64,000 nucleotides of DNA from Candidatus Electrothrix scaldis (GTDB taxonomy: Bacteria > Desulfobacterota > Desulfobulbia > Desulfobulbales > Desulfobulbaceae). The stretch's first letter is position 1; every line of letters starts with the position of its first letter. The notes under the pieces are model-generated. The model saw only the letters and a program-made list of their open reading frames with translations, searched no databases and was not told the origin of the DNA. Made by a program: the position numbers and the translations under genes. The stretch is from positions 5,025,910 through 5,089,909 of the forward strand of contig CP138355.1 in NCBI GenBank assembly GCA_033584155.1. Reading direction: 5' to 3'. This document shows, in pieces, positions 24,288-33,598 of this stretch.

Positions 24288-26384
24288 TCAGGAGTCAGGA
24301 ACCAGCGGCCAGGGAGAACATACAACCCGAAACCCTAAGTCGTAGTCCCGAATGTTCGGGTAGTCCCCGCTGCGGACAGAGCAGCGGGAGTAATCTGGAT
24401 CGTCGTACCAGGAGCCGCCCCGGGTAATCCGTCCTTCTCCCTTTTCAGGCCCCAGAGGATTCTTCACCGTTCCCTGCCGTTGACAATCCGCGTAGTACTC
24501 TTTTCCATACCAATCCCCGCACCACTCCCAGACATTGCCGTGCATATCATGCAGGCCCCAGACATTAGCCTTTTTCTCGCCCACCGGATGGGTTTTCCTA
24601 CCAGAATTTTCCACATACCATGCGTAGTCGCCGAGCTGTGCCTCATCATTACCAAAACACCACTTGGCTCCACTGCCTGCCCGGCAGGCGTATTCCCATT
24701 CCGCCTCTGTAGGCAGACGATAGTCCCTACCTGTTTCCCGACTCAACCACGCGCAATAATCAACTGCATCCTGCCAACTGATATTGATCACTGGACGTTG
24801 TCCTCCGCCCCAGCCCTCGTCTTTCGGCTTCTCCCGACCAGTCGCTGCACAAAAGGCATCATACTCGACAAAGGTTACTGGATAACGACCAATGGCAAAG
24901 CTATCCAGCTCCACTTCATGCACTGGCCATTCACTTTCGTGCCCATCACCTTGGATATCGCCCATCCGAAAACGGCCCCCTGGGAGCATAATCATTTCCG
25001 GCCCGGTCGCACCGTTTTTCAACCGATCTCGCAGCAACCAATATTTTTCAACATAACGCTTGAAACTGAACTCGCTCATATCAAAACAAAACAGACAGGC
25101 TGTTCTACCAGCAGCAAGCTCAACAAAACGCACAAGCTGATCTGTGGCTGGCAATTTTTCCTGCCTGACCAGCTGTTCATTCACCATCCCCCAAGCCAGA
25201 AGAAACTCCTGGATCGTATAATGACTGAAGCGGAAGGCCCGGTCAGAATTGCGATTAAGTAGTGAACGCCCACCCAACTCAAATTCCTCCAACCAGCCAA
25301 TATTCTCGTCCTCCCGGATCAGCAGCTGTAAATCTTCCTCAGCAATAATCCGCCGGTCACCCTCGCTCCGTTCCATCTGCTCGGCAATACGCAGACAGGC
25401 ATGAAACAACTCTTTGCGTTCCGGGACCCGCTGATGTTCATGCTGCTCCCTCAGCTTACGCACTTCCCTGTCCAGCCATTGCTCAACCAATGCCTCATAC
25501 ACTGTATAGGCATTCCAATCCTGCTGGCAACCTGCAGCAAGGAGCTTATCGATATGCTGCAGGAGCATGGGACGCATACGCAGATCCTGCATATGCTCTA
25601 ATAGGCGGGTTGCCTTTTCTCGCTCTTTCTTAATTCGACCAGCCTGAAAACCTGGATAATGATACCAGCTCAGCGGAAATTTTCGATGAATGAATTCCTG
25701 CACCTGCACATCAGTAAAAGGTGCGAGATAAAGCACTGGGCAATGATAGCCAGACAAGACCTTGATTTCCGGGCGCCCTAGCCGATCCGACTCCATTTCC
25801 GGGAAGAACTGGGTGCGACTGGAGATGATTACCCGACGAAAATCTTCACTGGCCTTGAGTAAATCCAGCAAACGGTCACGAATCCGCTTCCAGGCCTGCG
25901 GGTCCTCATCCAGGGCATCCAGCAAGAGGACAGTATCACCTTTATCCTCCAGGGCCTGCACACGTTTGAGGGTATCATCCCCCAATTTGAACACCACGCA
26001 ATTATGCCCCTTGGGCCAAAAGCTGGTCAGGTGCATAAGCTTGATCATAAGCAGCAGGGAGGTCTTGCCCATCCCGGCGTCAGAGAGGATGAACATCTGG
26101 TGCCGCCCGTCCTTTTCCAAGGGCAGGCTTCCCTGAAAAAACTCGTTGATTCGCTCAAAGGCTGGTTGGCGGGCTGCGGCCAGTAGATCTTCTTGCAGCA
26201 CATCAGCAGGATTACGATCCTGAAGATAGGGCTCGATATAAAGCCCTCGCAGCGTTTCCGGGTCAACAAACTCATCCCGCAAACGTGACAGCTCTTTTTT
26301 CCGCTCGCCGCTTATCCGCCCGAGCTTCTTCCAGAGCGGCTTAATCCAAGCTGACTTGACAAAATTCAGGATCTCTAATGGCAT
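24288..26384 (-). CDS. STAND/NACHT-like NTPase fused to a formylglycine-generating-enzyme (FGE-sulfatase) domain
   Basis: The 698-residue protein has three parts. Residues 1-85 form a charged helical N-terminus starting [20 protein letters not shown]. An NTPase domain follows with Walker [10 protein letters not shown] (about 100) and Walker [12 protein letters not shown] (about 150), sensor-like IISSRTQFF, and winged-helix/helical parts to about 450 ([14 protein letters not shown] is typical of STAND proteins). The FGE-sulfatase domain of C-type-lectin fold runs about 460-692: [43 protein letters not shown], then [12 protein letters not shown] and DYDLGFRVV. Such fusions are known from NTP-dependent conflict systems in which the C-terminal domain is a recognition module. 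The last 40 residues have the position and Asn/Asp/Tyr/Ser character of diversity-generating-retroelement variable regions. No reverse transcriptase is in the window. Confidence 0.88.
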   Translation of the reverse strand: MPLEILNFVKSAWIKPLWKKLGRISGERKKELSRLRDEFVDPETLRGLYIEPYLQDRNPADVLQEDLLAAARQPAFERINEFFQGSLPLEKDGRHQMFILSDAGMGKTSLLLMIKLMHLTSFWPKGHNCVVFKLGDDTLKRVQALEDKGDTVLLLDALDEDPQAWKRIRDRLLDLLKASEDFRRVIISSRTQFFPEMESDRLGRPEIKVLSGYHCPVLYLAPFTDVQVQEFIHRKFPLSWYHYPGFQAGRIKKEREKATRLLEHMQDLRMRPMLLQHIDKLLAAGCQQDWNAYTVYEALVEQWLDREVRKLREQHEHQRVPERKELFHACLRIAEQMERSEGDRRIIAEEDLQLLIREDENIGWLEEFELGGRSLLNRNSDRAFRFSHYTIQEFLLAWGMVNEQLVRQEKLPATDQLVRFVELAAGRTACLFCFDMSEFSFKRYVEKYWLLRDRLKNGATGPEMIMLPGGRFRMGDIQGDGHESEWPVHEVELDSFAIGRYPVTFVEYDAFCAATGREKPKDEGWGGGQRPVINISWQDAVDYCAWLSRETGRDYRLPTEAEWEYACRAGSGAKWCFGNDEAQLGDYAWYVENSGRKTHPVGEKKANVWGLHDMHGNVWEWCGDWYGKEYYADCQRQGTVKNPLGPEKGEGRITRGGSWYDDPDYSRCSVRSGDYPNIRDYDLGFRVVCSPWPLVPDS

Positions 26385-26430
26385 ATCTCAGATCATTCCA
26401 CAAACCCTGAAAGGGTGTTCACAAACTGAG

Positions 26431-26449
26431 CTCAGGGTAACACCCTGAG
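26431..26449. repeat. Palindrome CTCAGGGTAACACCCTGAG (right flank of the NACHT-FGE gene)
   Basis: Reverse complement of the palindrome at 24131-24149 including its loop. It lies between the start of the NACHT-FGE gene and the end of panE, and follows a degenerate AACCCTGAAAGGGTG at 26403-26417. Confidence 0.75.
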
Positions 26450-26464
26450 CACGGGATTCCTTCC

Positions 26465-27412
26465 TCACCGCTGCTCCATAAATCTGATCATATTATAAAG
26501 CATGGTATTGCAGGGCACCGCAACCCCAAACTTTTCCCCCAAGCGAATCACCGCCCCGCTCAGGGCATCAATCTCGGTTTTCTTACCAGCCTGGATATCC
26601 TGCAAGGTGGACGAGCGATGCTTGGCTGCCAGCGGAACGATAGTCCCGTAAAAGGCCTCCAGATACTCCCCGGCACTGGCCCAGTGGGTGCTGTAGCCTG
26701 CCGCCTCCATCACCGCAAACACCTCGCGGATGACCTCATCCATAATTTGACGGGAGTTCTCCTGCTCTGCCAAGGCACCATAGGGCACATTAAAAATCGC
26801 ACCCAGGGGGTTCAAGGCACAGTTAAAGAGCATCTTGGCCCAGAGGTCACGGGCGATATCCAGGGCAGCGGCACAGGGAATGCCCCCCTGATTGATCTGT
26901 TGACAGAGCAACTCTATGGCACCCAGCTCAGTACCGAACAGGCTCCCAATATGGATGGGCTGCACATGGGCGGTGATTTCCACCTGATTTGCCTGCGGCC
27001 TGCAAAAACCAGTAATCACCCGTGCATTGAAAATACGATCAGCCGGAAAATGCTCAGTAAAAATCTCTGCATTGCCCCAACCGTTCTGCACCAAGACAAT
27101 CGCGGTCTGCTCATGCAGCAAGACAGGACACCCTGCGAGTTCCTGGGCCACAGCGGGTGAATCAAAGGACTTGGTCGAAACAAGGATGTAGTCGTAGGGC
27201 GTCCCTGACAATTCACCAATACTGGAAACACAGACAAAGGCCTGGGGCTCAGCATGATACTCCCCAAAAATACCGATCTGTCGTAATCCCCCCTCTTGCA
27301 GACCTTTCCGGGTGTTTTCCCTGGCCAGGATATCAACCTGTTCCCCCACCTTAAGCAGGCAGGCTGCAAGACCAAGCCCGACTGCTCCACCGCCGTAAAT
27401 CAATATTCGCAC
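26465..27412 (-). CDS. panE: 2-dehydropantoate 2-reductase
   Basis: The 315-residue enzyme reduces ketopantoate to pantoate with NADPH in pantothenate and coenzyme A synthesis. Visible are the N-terminal nucleotide-binding glycine motif GGGAVGLGLA (residues about 7-16), the loop STKSFD, and QNGWGNAEIF. The catalytic lysine region is LWAKMLFNCALNPLGAI (about 190-206), and the C-terminal helix is SSTLQDIQAGKKTEIDALSG, which includes the conserved glutamate. Length is normal. It is a single gene with no other pan gene near. Some panE homologues act on other 2-oxo acids, so the substrate is inferred from the family. Confidence 0.92.
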   Translation of the reverse strand: MRILIYGGGAVGLGLAACLLKVGEQVDILARENTRKGLQEGGLRQIGIFGEYHAEPQAFVCVSSIGELSGTPYDYILVSTKSFDSPAVAQELAGCPVLLHEQTAIVLVQNGWGNAEIFTEHFPADRIFNARVITGFCRPQANQVEITAHVQPIHIGSLFGTELGAIELLCQQINQGGIPCAAALDIARDLWAKMLFNCALNPLGAIFNVPYGALAEQENSRQIMDEVIREVFAVMEAAGYSTHWASAGEYLEAFYGTIVPLAAKHRSSTLQDIQAGKKTEIDALSGAVIRLGEKFGVAVPCNTMLYNMIRFMEQR

Positions 27413-27495
27413 AACACCGCCTCTCCCATTATACCTAAGATGCGCCGCAGTTCTTATAAGTTTTCTGATATAACAAATCTAATATATTTTTTCTA

Positions 27496-27990
27496 TCACT
27501 CAAGCGTTTTTTTCCACTCTTTAAATTCAGGAAAGCTATCTTCAAAGGCGCACTCAAACCAATATATTCTTTTGGGATCAGCCTCTTCCAGCACCAACAA
27601 CCAGGCCCGCAAAAGATTCAGGAATCTCTCCCGTTCCTCCTCGCTGGGCAGAATATCCTCATATCTTTCGGTTGGCTCAGCAAGTTCATGGATCTGTTTT
27701 TCTCCAGCAACAGAGCTGAGATAATCTCCATATTCATCAGGCACTGAAGTACCTTTCGCGCCTTCACCTGCAAGGATCCACTCTGTGGAAAGATGATATT
27801 CCTTGGCAACCAAGTAAGCCCATTCTATGGGAAAATCCCCTGCTTTTTTTCGCGCAGATATACTCGGTTGTGTTTTTCCGATCACCTCCCCCAATTCATT
27901 AAAATTATTTATATCTGTCTCTTTTTTTATGCGCTCCCATGCCGCCGCAAAATTATTTTTATATTTTTTTATATTTTTCTTTGTTGACAT
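27496..27990 (-). CDS. CI-repressor-like helix-turn-helix protein
   Basis: The 164-residue protein carries an N-terminal phage CI-type helix-turn-helix at residues about 25-80 (NNFNELGEVIGKTQPSISAR, KKAGDFPIEWAYLVAKEYHL). It is followed by TEWILAGEG, which is where the DNA-binding domain ends in that family. There is no S24 protease/oligomerisation domain; the remaining 80 residues are acidic and helical (PTERYEDILPSEEERERF), so the protein cannot self-cleave like a classical CI. No other phage gene lies beside it. It probably regulates nearby or unlinked genes. The coding sequence is AT-richer than its neighbours, which suggests horizontal origin. Confidence 0.8.
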   Translation of the reverse strand: MSTKKNIKKYKNNFAAAWERIKKETDINNFNELGEVIGKTQPSISARKKAGDFPIEWAYLVAKEYHLSTEWILAGEGAKGTSVPDEYGDYLSSVAGEKQIHELAEPTERYEDILPSEEERERFLNLLRAWLLVLEEADPKRIYWFECAFEDSFPEFKEWKKTLE

Positions 27991-28182
27991 GTCTATCTTT
28001 TCGGAATATAGAAAATATGATATTATGTTTTAAATATTATATGCCATCAATAAACTTTTTGCTTCAGGGCATCAGGCGAGACAAGCAGCTGGCATGTTTT
28101 CCCATACCATATCTTGCTCCTATGAAACACAGTTTTGCATCCCAAAGGAAGCACAAATAAAAAATATGCTCGGTAAAAAACG

Positions 28183-28485
28183 ATGACAACAACACCGACT
28201 GTCCCTTCAGATTTTTTTCTCAAGACCAGAATCAAAGGATGGGTGGCAGAGATCAAACACATCCAGCTGAATGTGGCCCAGGGATTTTTCCGTACCTTTG
28301 TCAGGGTTCCTGCTCGTTGCAAGTACGAGCACGTCTCAACCTTTATTGTCCACGGCTCCACACCGCTGGGGCAGGAAGGGCAGCATATAGACATCATCTG
28401 CCGGGTCAGATCTGTCGATATACCGGAACGGTATACAGTACAGCTTTGGTTTGATGAGACAGTTGAGCCCGCAGACGGTTATTGA
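28183..28485 (+). CDS. Small protein of unknown function, beta-rich
   Basis: The 100-residue product is predicted to be mostly beta strands (RIKGWVAEIKHIQLNVAQGF, RTFVRVPARC, HVSTFIVHGS, GQHIDIICRVRSV, RYTVQLWFDE), which would suit an OB-fold or similar small barrel. No family is recognised. The ribosome site is weak. The ATG overlaps the stop of a five-codon frame at 28165-28185. Codon usage is like that of neighbouring genes, which supports it being real. It is convergent with the acyltransferase gene, separated by 15 bases. Confidence 0.55.
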   Translation: MTTTPTVPSDFFLKTRIKGWVAEIKHIQLNVAQGFFRTFVRVPARCKYEHVSTFIVHGSTPLGQEGQHIDIICRVRSVDIPERYTVQLWFDETVEPADGY

Positions 28486-28500
28486 AGCGCCCCTTCTCGC

Positions 28501-29175
28501 TCACACATGTCCGTCCCGCCCAAACTCCTGCCAAAGCTCCTGGTACATGCGATTCATGGCCTCCTCCACCTGTAACCGATATGCCTCTATCTTCTCGGCG
28601 TTCAGTTTGGGCTCGACGTATATCAAATCACCGTATTGCAGAATAATGGGACTAAAAGGCATGGGAAGAACAGAATGATCCCAGGAATTAAAGGTCTTAT
28701 AGCGTTTTGTCGCCCAGACTATGGGCATAATTGGCGAGCCGGATTTTGCCGCCAGCATGATGGCTCCAGGCTGCATCTTGAGAGCTGGCCCTTGGGAACC
28801 GTCAGCCACGATTCCAGCATTCTTTCCCTGTTTCACATGATCCACCATGCCCTTCAAGGCCCTGACCCCGAAACGATTGGCGGAGCCACGCACTGTCTCA
28901 AAACCCAGAAGTTCAGCCACCCTGGCTATATATTCGCCGTCCTTGCTGGCACTGACCATTGCAACACCAGGATATTGCCGCAGATGATAGAGCATGTAAA
29001 AAACCGAATAATGCCAGAATGGCACCACCGCAGCGCCCTGCTCCAGCACCTTCTGCAAATTTTCCTGCCCCCGAATCTGTACCGGGCAGGTACCGAACCA
29101 ACACGCTGTCAGAGAGACATAGAGCCTTGGAACAACAGCAAGAGAAGCTTTATAAAGAAAATCAGAAGAACTCAC
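28501..29175 (-). CDS. DUF374 lysophospholipid/lipid A type acyltransferase
   Basis: The 224-residue protein matches the DUF374 branch of the LPLAT acyltransferases. The acceptor-site motif is FWHYSVFY in place of the usual HxxxxD, followed by MVSASKDGEYIARVAELLGF, the turn TVRGSANRFGVRALK, and ADGSQGPALKMQPGAIMLA. An N-terminal hydrophobic segment (about 8-28) suggests peripheral or single-pass attachment to the inner membrane. The probable role is transfer of an acyl chain to a lipid A or phospholipid precursor; the exact acceptor is unknown. The frame before it is free, and the gene is single. Confidence 0.85.
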   Translation of the reverse strand: MSSSDFLYKASLAVVPRLYVSLTACWFGTCPVQIRGQENLQKVLEQGAAVVPFWHYSVFYMLYHLRQYPGVAMVSASKDGEYIARVAELLGFETVRGSANRFGVRALKGMVDHVKQGKNAGIVADGSQGPALKMQPGAIMLAAKSGSPIMPIVWATKRYKTFNSWDHSVLPMPFSPIILQYGDLIYVEPKLNAEKIEAYRLQVEEAMNRMYQELWQEFGRDGHV

Positions 29176-29274
29176 GAGAGGGACAATTATTGTCTGTCAG
29201 TAGTTATAAGAGATGGAAAAAAGGTGCCCGGAGTAATGCCCAAAGCATCCGCTCAACCGATCAACCGAAACAGC

Positions 29275-30729
29275 TCACTGAAATAACAGAAGCAGATAAA
29301 TCGCTGGTAGAAAGGAGTCTGATGGCGGAGAAAACGGTGAATCAAAATAAACACTATCATGAGCATTGCGGGTATCTGTCCACACAACCGCCACCTCACT
29401 ATCCACCGATAAAGTCGGGTTGACCGTCACCGCTGGGCGAACATACGTCGAACTTGCCATAGCTGTTTCATTAACAAGTACCGGCGAGCTCCAACTTTTC
29501 GGTATATCGACAGAAGCTGTAGTATACAGGACTGAATTCTCTCGCCAATAAGTCGCATGAAATTTTCCCTGATCAGTGCTTACAGCAAGGTCAACACCTT
29601 TCTCGTCAACATTTTCTATCCATGGTAGGAGATAAGGGCCACTCCAAGTAGTACCTCCATTTAATGACGAATAGCTTTCAACATCTGTATCAGTTCCATA
29701 ATCAATGGTATACCCAATAAGAACAGAAGAAGTATCGCCGTGGCTCACGACAATACGTGGATGATATTTGTTATATTCATCGTAGGGATCTGTTGTGAGT
29801 TGTATCGGGGTAGTCCAATCTTCTCCTGAATTGACACTTTGGATGACAAAAACCTGATCATACCAGTTCGTTGACTCTTGCGCTTGTCCGAGTTTCGTAA
29901 AGGTGATAAACAAACCGGATGAACCGTAGGCAATATCCGGCTGCGTCGCTGACGATGAATTCTCCGCGCTGCCGGTTACATTGATAGGGTCCGACCAGTT
30001 CGTTCCCTTATCTGTACTTTTGGTAAAATATACTCGATAATAATCAGCTCCATATTGAGCATAGGTCAGATACAGATTTGGGCTGGATGCATTTTCTATA
30101 TTATCCGTAGCGATCCTTGGATAGACATGGTCATCTGTACCAGCCATAGTGATACCTGACAACACAGAAACGAGATCATAATCTGTGCTATTTCCCGGAT
30201 TGATGCGCAAGAACCTGATTGTTCTGGTACTGTCACTCTCTACCCGTTCGTAGACGACACAAACCCACTTTTCCGAGCTGGTTTCAATATAAGTAAGCGA
30301 TGGATTATGGCTTCCGTTTTCCGAAGAGGGGGAAGCCCAAAAAGCAGACCAGCTTTGCCCATTATTCGTAGATCGGTAGATAACTATCTTGGAATCAGCA
30401 AGCCGCTCCACTGCCACATACAGGTCTCCGCTCGGCGCGCTTGCGATAGAAGGATTTACTTCATTATAACTCGGGTCCGTGACAAGAATATCATTTTCAT
30501 TCCAATCTGCTTCCAAGCTGACAGAAGCAAGCAAGGGATCCTGATCAATTCCCAGCCCAGTGAAGGAAGAAAGTGAAGGCGAAGTTAATATCGTTCTATC
30601 TCGCGCCAATGATGTCTCTGCCCCCAGCAACCCACCGGAAGAGATCACGAGACTACAGAAAAGGAAGACGGCCCACCGAATACCCTCGCTCATAAACTTA
30701 GAAAAAACACTTAACCCCCTCATCTTCAT
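29275..30729 (-). CDS. Exported BNR/Asp-box repeat protein (sialidase-like propeller)
   Basis: From the ATG at 30729 (AAGGAAGG ribosome site 10 bases upstream; the longer frame to 30753 starts inside it) the product is 484 residues. A signal segment lies near residues 18-40 (AVFLFCSLVISSGGLLG). Four Asp-box motifs are spaced as in beta-propellers: STNNGQSW, STDKGTNW, SVNSGEDW, SLNGGTTW. The catalytic Arg triad and Tyr/Glu of true sialidases are not evident, so a binding or surface role is likelier than hydrolysis. The C-terminus is FLPAIYLLLLFQ after a Pro/Ser-rich linker, a hydrophobic tail without the basic cluster of known sorting signals. It follows the transglutaminase gene on the same strand with 41 bases between. 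Confidence 0.8.
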   Translation of the reverse strand: MKMRGLSVFSKFMSEGIRWAVFLFCSLVISSGGLLGAETSLARDRTILTSPSLSSFTGLGIDQDPLLASVSLEADWNENDILVTDPSYNEVNPSIASAPSGDLYVAVERLADSKIVIYRSTNNGQSWSAFWASPSSENGSHNPSLTYIETSSEKWVCVVYERVESDSTRTIRFLRINPGNSTDYDLVSVLSGITMAGTDDHVYPRIATDNIENASSPNLYLTYAQYGADYYRVYFTKSTDKGTNWSDPINVTGSAENSSSATQPDIAYGSSGLFITFTKLGQAQESTNWYDQVFVIQSVNSGEDWTTPIQLTTDPYDEYNKYHPRIVVSHGDTSSVLIGYTIDYGTDTDVESYSSLNGGTTWSGPYLLPWIENVDEKGVDLAVSTDQGKFHATYWRENSVLYTTASVDIPKSWSSPVLVNETAMASSTYVRPAVTVNPTLSVDSEVAVVWTDTRNAHDSVYFDSPFSPPSDSFLPAIYLLLLFQ

Positions 30730-30770
30730 AATACACCTTCCTTTTCCCAGCACAGAGCAAAAAACCTCAC

Positions 30771-32240
30771 TTAGCTCCTTGAAAAAGCAATTAACTGTTC
30801 CACAATCGCGGCCAAAGGCGCCTTCTCATACTCCGCAGCCATAGAGGCGCTTTGTTGCCATTGCGCCTCCATAGGCTCTCCACTCTGCCATTTGCCAGGC
30901 AAAGGAATATGGCGTTCTGCCGCTGTCACAATCCGTTCGCCCTGAACCGGAGTCCAAAGAAAATCTGGATGCGCATTCTGATACCACTCGCCACCGATGA
31001 TATTTCCGGCAAAATCAAGTTCCAGATCATAAAGATACACAACGGTTTTGACCTGATCATTGGCCTCACTATCTTTTTCCGAGTGCGTTGGGGGCGTCTC
31101 TACAATATAGGATACCTTCATCTCAACGCCTACGATGCTATCTGCCTCGTTACTACGGAACTGGGCAAACTTATCATTGTTAAATTGCCCCACAGGAACC
31201 CTGGCCTCAGCCAGTGCATCCGCATAATACATGCTTTGAGGATTAAAATAGCGATAACTGTAGGAGAGAACAGGTTGATTCCAGACCTGATAATCATAGG
31301 TCGCATCCATCACCATGCTCCGTCTGGAAGCACCGATCTGGTTAACAATCGCCAAGTGCCAAGTACCAGGATTGGTATCAAAGCAAATCTGCGAAAGAAT
31401 ACGACCGGTCTGCGGATCTAAGGCAGGATTTTTGTCATTACAACGCCCCCCGATAAAACGGGAACGATACTTCACCTTTGCCCAGAGTAAGGTGGCCAGG
31501 GCCTTTATATCGGCGGGATAGAAAGTAATATATGTTTCTCCATCAGCAGCAAGCACCTTGGCGGTACCTGTCGGGCGGGGCAACATATAGGAAGCCGGAG
31601 CCCAGCCGTGACACAGCCCCATCCAGGTCTCAACATGTCCCTTATCAACATAATATTTTTTACCCAGCTCCCACATCTTTCGGGTCAGGGAATACTCACT
31701 ATCACCAACAAGAATATCGTATTTTTCCGAGGGAGAGAGACAATTGATATCCTCGCTGTTGCCTTGTGCGAGAACCCGACCTGCCGGGTTATTCTGGATG
31801 TAATCGTAGTTTGCCTTCCAATCAGCAGACCCAGGAAAATTAGGATCAGCATAGCGATGTCCTAACGCACCGAGGTACAGCCCCCAATAATCATCTGACC
31901 AGGGAGATACATCCAGCTTGGCCTGCATCAGGCCATTTTCTTCCATACTCTGCAAACCGGAAAAGCTGAATTGGTCAACAAAGCCGTCAGCCTCATCGTT
32001 ATCGGCAAAGGCGGCCCTGCCCACAGCAATCTCATCCTTCTCCGTAACCTTTTGGCGCAAGGCATCACGGGCATCCACATGGGCAGACGCCTCAATTCCT
32101 GCCGGATCAAAAATACTCGCGCCCGAGGAATCCAGTGCCTCCCCATCATACTTGGGTGGGATACTCTTCATGAACTCAACAGGATTCTCATGAAATGCCT
32201 GCACGCCTGTATTCATCTCTTTCCCCTGTTCTTCAGACAT
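30771..32240 (-). CDS. Transglutaminase of the elicitor (GP42/Pep-13) family, paralogue A
   Basis: The 489-residue soluble product has the motifs of the transglutaminase elicitor family (PF16683 type) known from Phytophthora GP42. The likely catalytic Cys is about 210 in GLCHGWAPASYM, His about 295 in GTWHLAIVNQ, and Asp about 312 in MDATYDYQ. Directly after lies VWNQPV (residues about 319-324), the core of the Pep-13 epitope with its essential Trp and Pro. Other shared blocks are ADIKALATLLWA, GGRCNDKNPA and GGEWYQNAHPDFLWTP. No signal peptide is visible. Family enzymes cross-link Gln and Lys side chains, calcium dependent in oomycetes; the bacterial substrate is unknown. It is the last of four genes on the strand with paralogue B, caspase and partner. 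Confidence 0.85.
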   Translation of the reverse strand: MSEEQGKEMNTGVQAFHENPVEFMKSIPPKYDGEALDSSGASIFDPAGIEASAHVDARDALRQKVTEKDEIAVGRAAFADNDEADGFVDQFSFSGLQSMEENGLMQAKLDVSPWSDDYWGLYLGALGHRYADPNFPGSADWKANYDYIQNNPAGRVLAQGNSEDINCLSPSEKYDILVGDSEYSLTRKMWELGKKYYVDKGHVETWMGLCHGWAPASYMLPRPTGTAKVLAADGETYITFYPADIKALATLLWAKVKYRSRFIGGRCNDKNPALDPQTGRILSQICFDTNPGTWHLAIVNQIGASRRSMVMDATYDYQVWNQPVLSYSYRYFNPQSMYYADALAEARVPVGQFNNDKFAQFRSNEADSIVGVEMKVSYIVETPPTHSEKDSEANDQVKTVVYLYDLELDFAGNIIGGEWYQNAHPDFLWTPVQGERIVTAAERHIPLPGKWQSGEPMEAQWQQSASMAAEYEKAPLAAIVEQLIAFSRS

Positions 32241-32370
32241 AGTTCTCTCCTCGTGAAACTTATGAACGTTATAAACGAACTTTCCCCGCCCTTACCATTC
32301 ACCAGAACGGGATCAAACAAAATTTCCGGTACATGCTGGAGGGGCTGACCTGCGGGCCTGCCCGACATCA

Positions 32371-32398
32371 TAGGGGGAAACACACAGGTTTCCCCCTA
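32371..32398. repeat. Intergenic hairpin, TRTAGGGG family copy C
   Basis: An 11-bp perfect stem: TAGGGGGAAAC pairs with GTTTCCCCCTA around a 6-base loop. It lies between the partner gene and transglutaminase A and may act as a terminator or processing site between them. The minus-strand reading begins TTGTAGGGGG. Confidence 0.75.
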
Positions 32399-32461
32399 CA
32401 ACGCATGACAACTTCTTACAATACATAATGAAAGCGTGATGAAAGCCTCTCCGCTTTTCCT

Positions 32462-33598
32462 TCACACTTCCTGGCTATCCAGGCGATGGACAAGCCACAG
32501 AGAGGTCTTAATAACACCACCGGCAATCTGCGCAGTGAGAGAACCGGGTGGAACAATGACCTTTCTTTGCTCAAGCGCCTGTAAAATACGATCCCAACTG
32601 GAACGGAGCATAGGCGGAGTGGGAAAAACAGCTCGCATTTCAGCCGGTTGATCCAGTGCAAGAGCCTGAATATCAGGATACTCAGCAAAATCACTGGGAA
32701 GCCTCTTCACTACAGCAGACAGCTGTGAGACATCAAGCTTCCCCTGTCCTAAGAGGGAATGTGCTGTCAAAATAACCTGCATTGGGTTTACTTGCTCTTC
32801 CTTCAGCAAATCAGCCACAGCATTTTCTTTAACAACCTCCCGTCCATGCAACAGAGCGAGACGAAGTAATTCAACCTGACGTGCCACCTTATCGCTCGCA
32901 TCAAACCCCTGCCCTGCCTCAGTCATCAACACCGAGACAGAAGGCAAGGCTGCCCGATATGCAACAACATCAGGGAGCCAAGCTGCTTCTGACAAGGCAA
33001 AGACCTGGGTCTGCCAGCCAGCAACTGCCTGTACATAGATCTCATAGACCTCCCCTGGCTCTTCCTCCACCCGCAAGCGATAGGTCCCCGGATCCACCTC
33101 AATATGCAGGGCAAAGAATCCCTCGTGCTGGTTACAGATTCCCAGGCTCGGTTCCGCAAGCACCGTGCCATCAAGATCATGCAGACTGAAACCAGCCCAG
33201 GGAACCGTTTCAGCATCAGTGAGCGCTCGAATAAAGAGAAAGAGCCAAGCACCCTTTCCTTTTTTCTCACTAACTGAACGGGACAGCTCTTCCGCAGCCT
33301 TTCGGTGTGCTCGCCGCTCCGTACTGATCCCGGAAAAAGGAACCGGCGAGCTGAAATCCACAGGAAGCCCTTGAATCTCCACTGCATCAGATCCAGGCTG
33401 TACCTCTATCAGCTGATCAACCTGCTGTTGTCCGATACGAAAGCGCGCCTTGTAGAGACCTGGCAGCACTGGGGTCTCCAGCTGGCCCACACCAATCTCT
33501 CGCAACTGAAACTGACTATTAACGAGAAAAACTTCACTCAGACTATCATGTGCGCGGACAGTGAGCCTGACCCGCTTTTCAGACGATGATTCCTGCAT
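32462..33598 (-). CDS. Caspase partner protein with two beta domains, unknown
   Basis: From the ATG at 33598 (the first in good context; a frame start at 33613 also exists) the product is 378 residues and overlaps the caspase gene end by 20 bases. Two segments look like the same small beta domain: LTVRAHDSLSEVFLVN up to LPGLYKARFRIGQQQ, and FSLHDLDGTVLAEPS up to VDPGTYRLRVEEEPG. Both end in a PGxYxxxV strand followed by an acidic EV or IYV strand, and the same pattern closes the caspase gene. The C-terminal half is helical (VARQVELLRLALLHGREVVK, MQVILTAHSLLGQG). No enzyme motif is found. Shared domain and overlap make a complex with the caspase likely. Confidence 0.65.
   Translation of the reverse strand: MQESSSEKRVRLTVRAHDSLSEVFLVNSQFQLREIGVGQLETPVLPGLYKARFRIGQQQVDQLIEVQPGSDAVEIQGLPVDFSSPVPFSGISTERRAHRKAAEELSRSVSEKKGKGAWLFLFIRALTDAETVPWAGFSLHDLDGTVLAEPSLGICNQHEGFFALHIEVDPGTYRLRVEEEPGEVYEIYVQAVAGWQTQVFALSEAAWLPDVVAYRAALPSVSVLMTEAGQGFDASDKVARQVELLRLALLHGREVVKENAVADLLKEEQVNPMQVILTAHSLLGQGKLDVSQLSAVVKRLPSDFAEYPDIQALALDQPAEMRAVFPTPPMLRSSWDRILQALEQRKVIVPPGSLTAQIAGGVIKTSLWLVHRLDSQEV

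Noticed and set aside
24310..24432. Complete diversity-generating retroelement
   Set aside because: The target-like C-terminus is present, but neither a reverse transcriptase nor a template repeat was seen in the window.
27496..27990. Prophage marked by the CI-like gene
   Set aside because: No integrase, structural, or lysis genes surround it; the SleB-like gene is 23 kb away and isolated.
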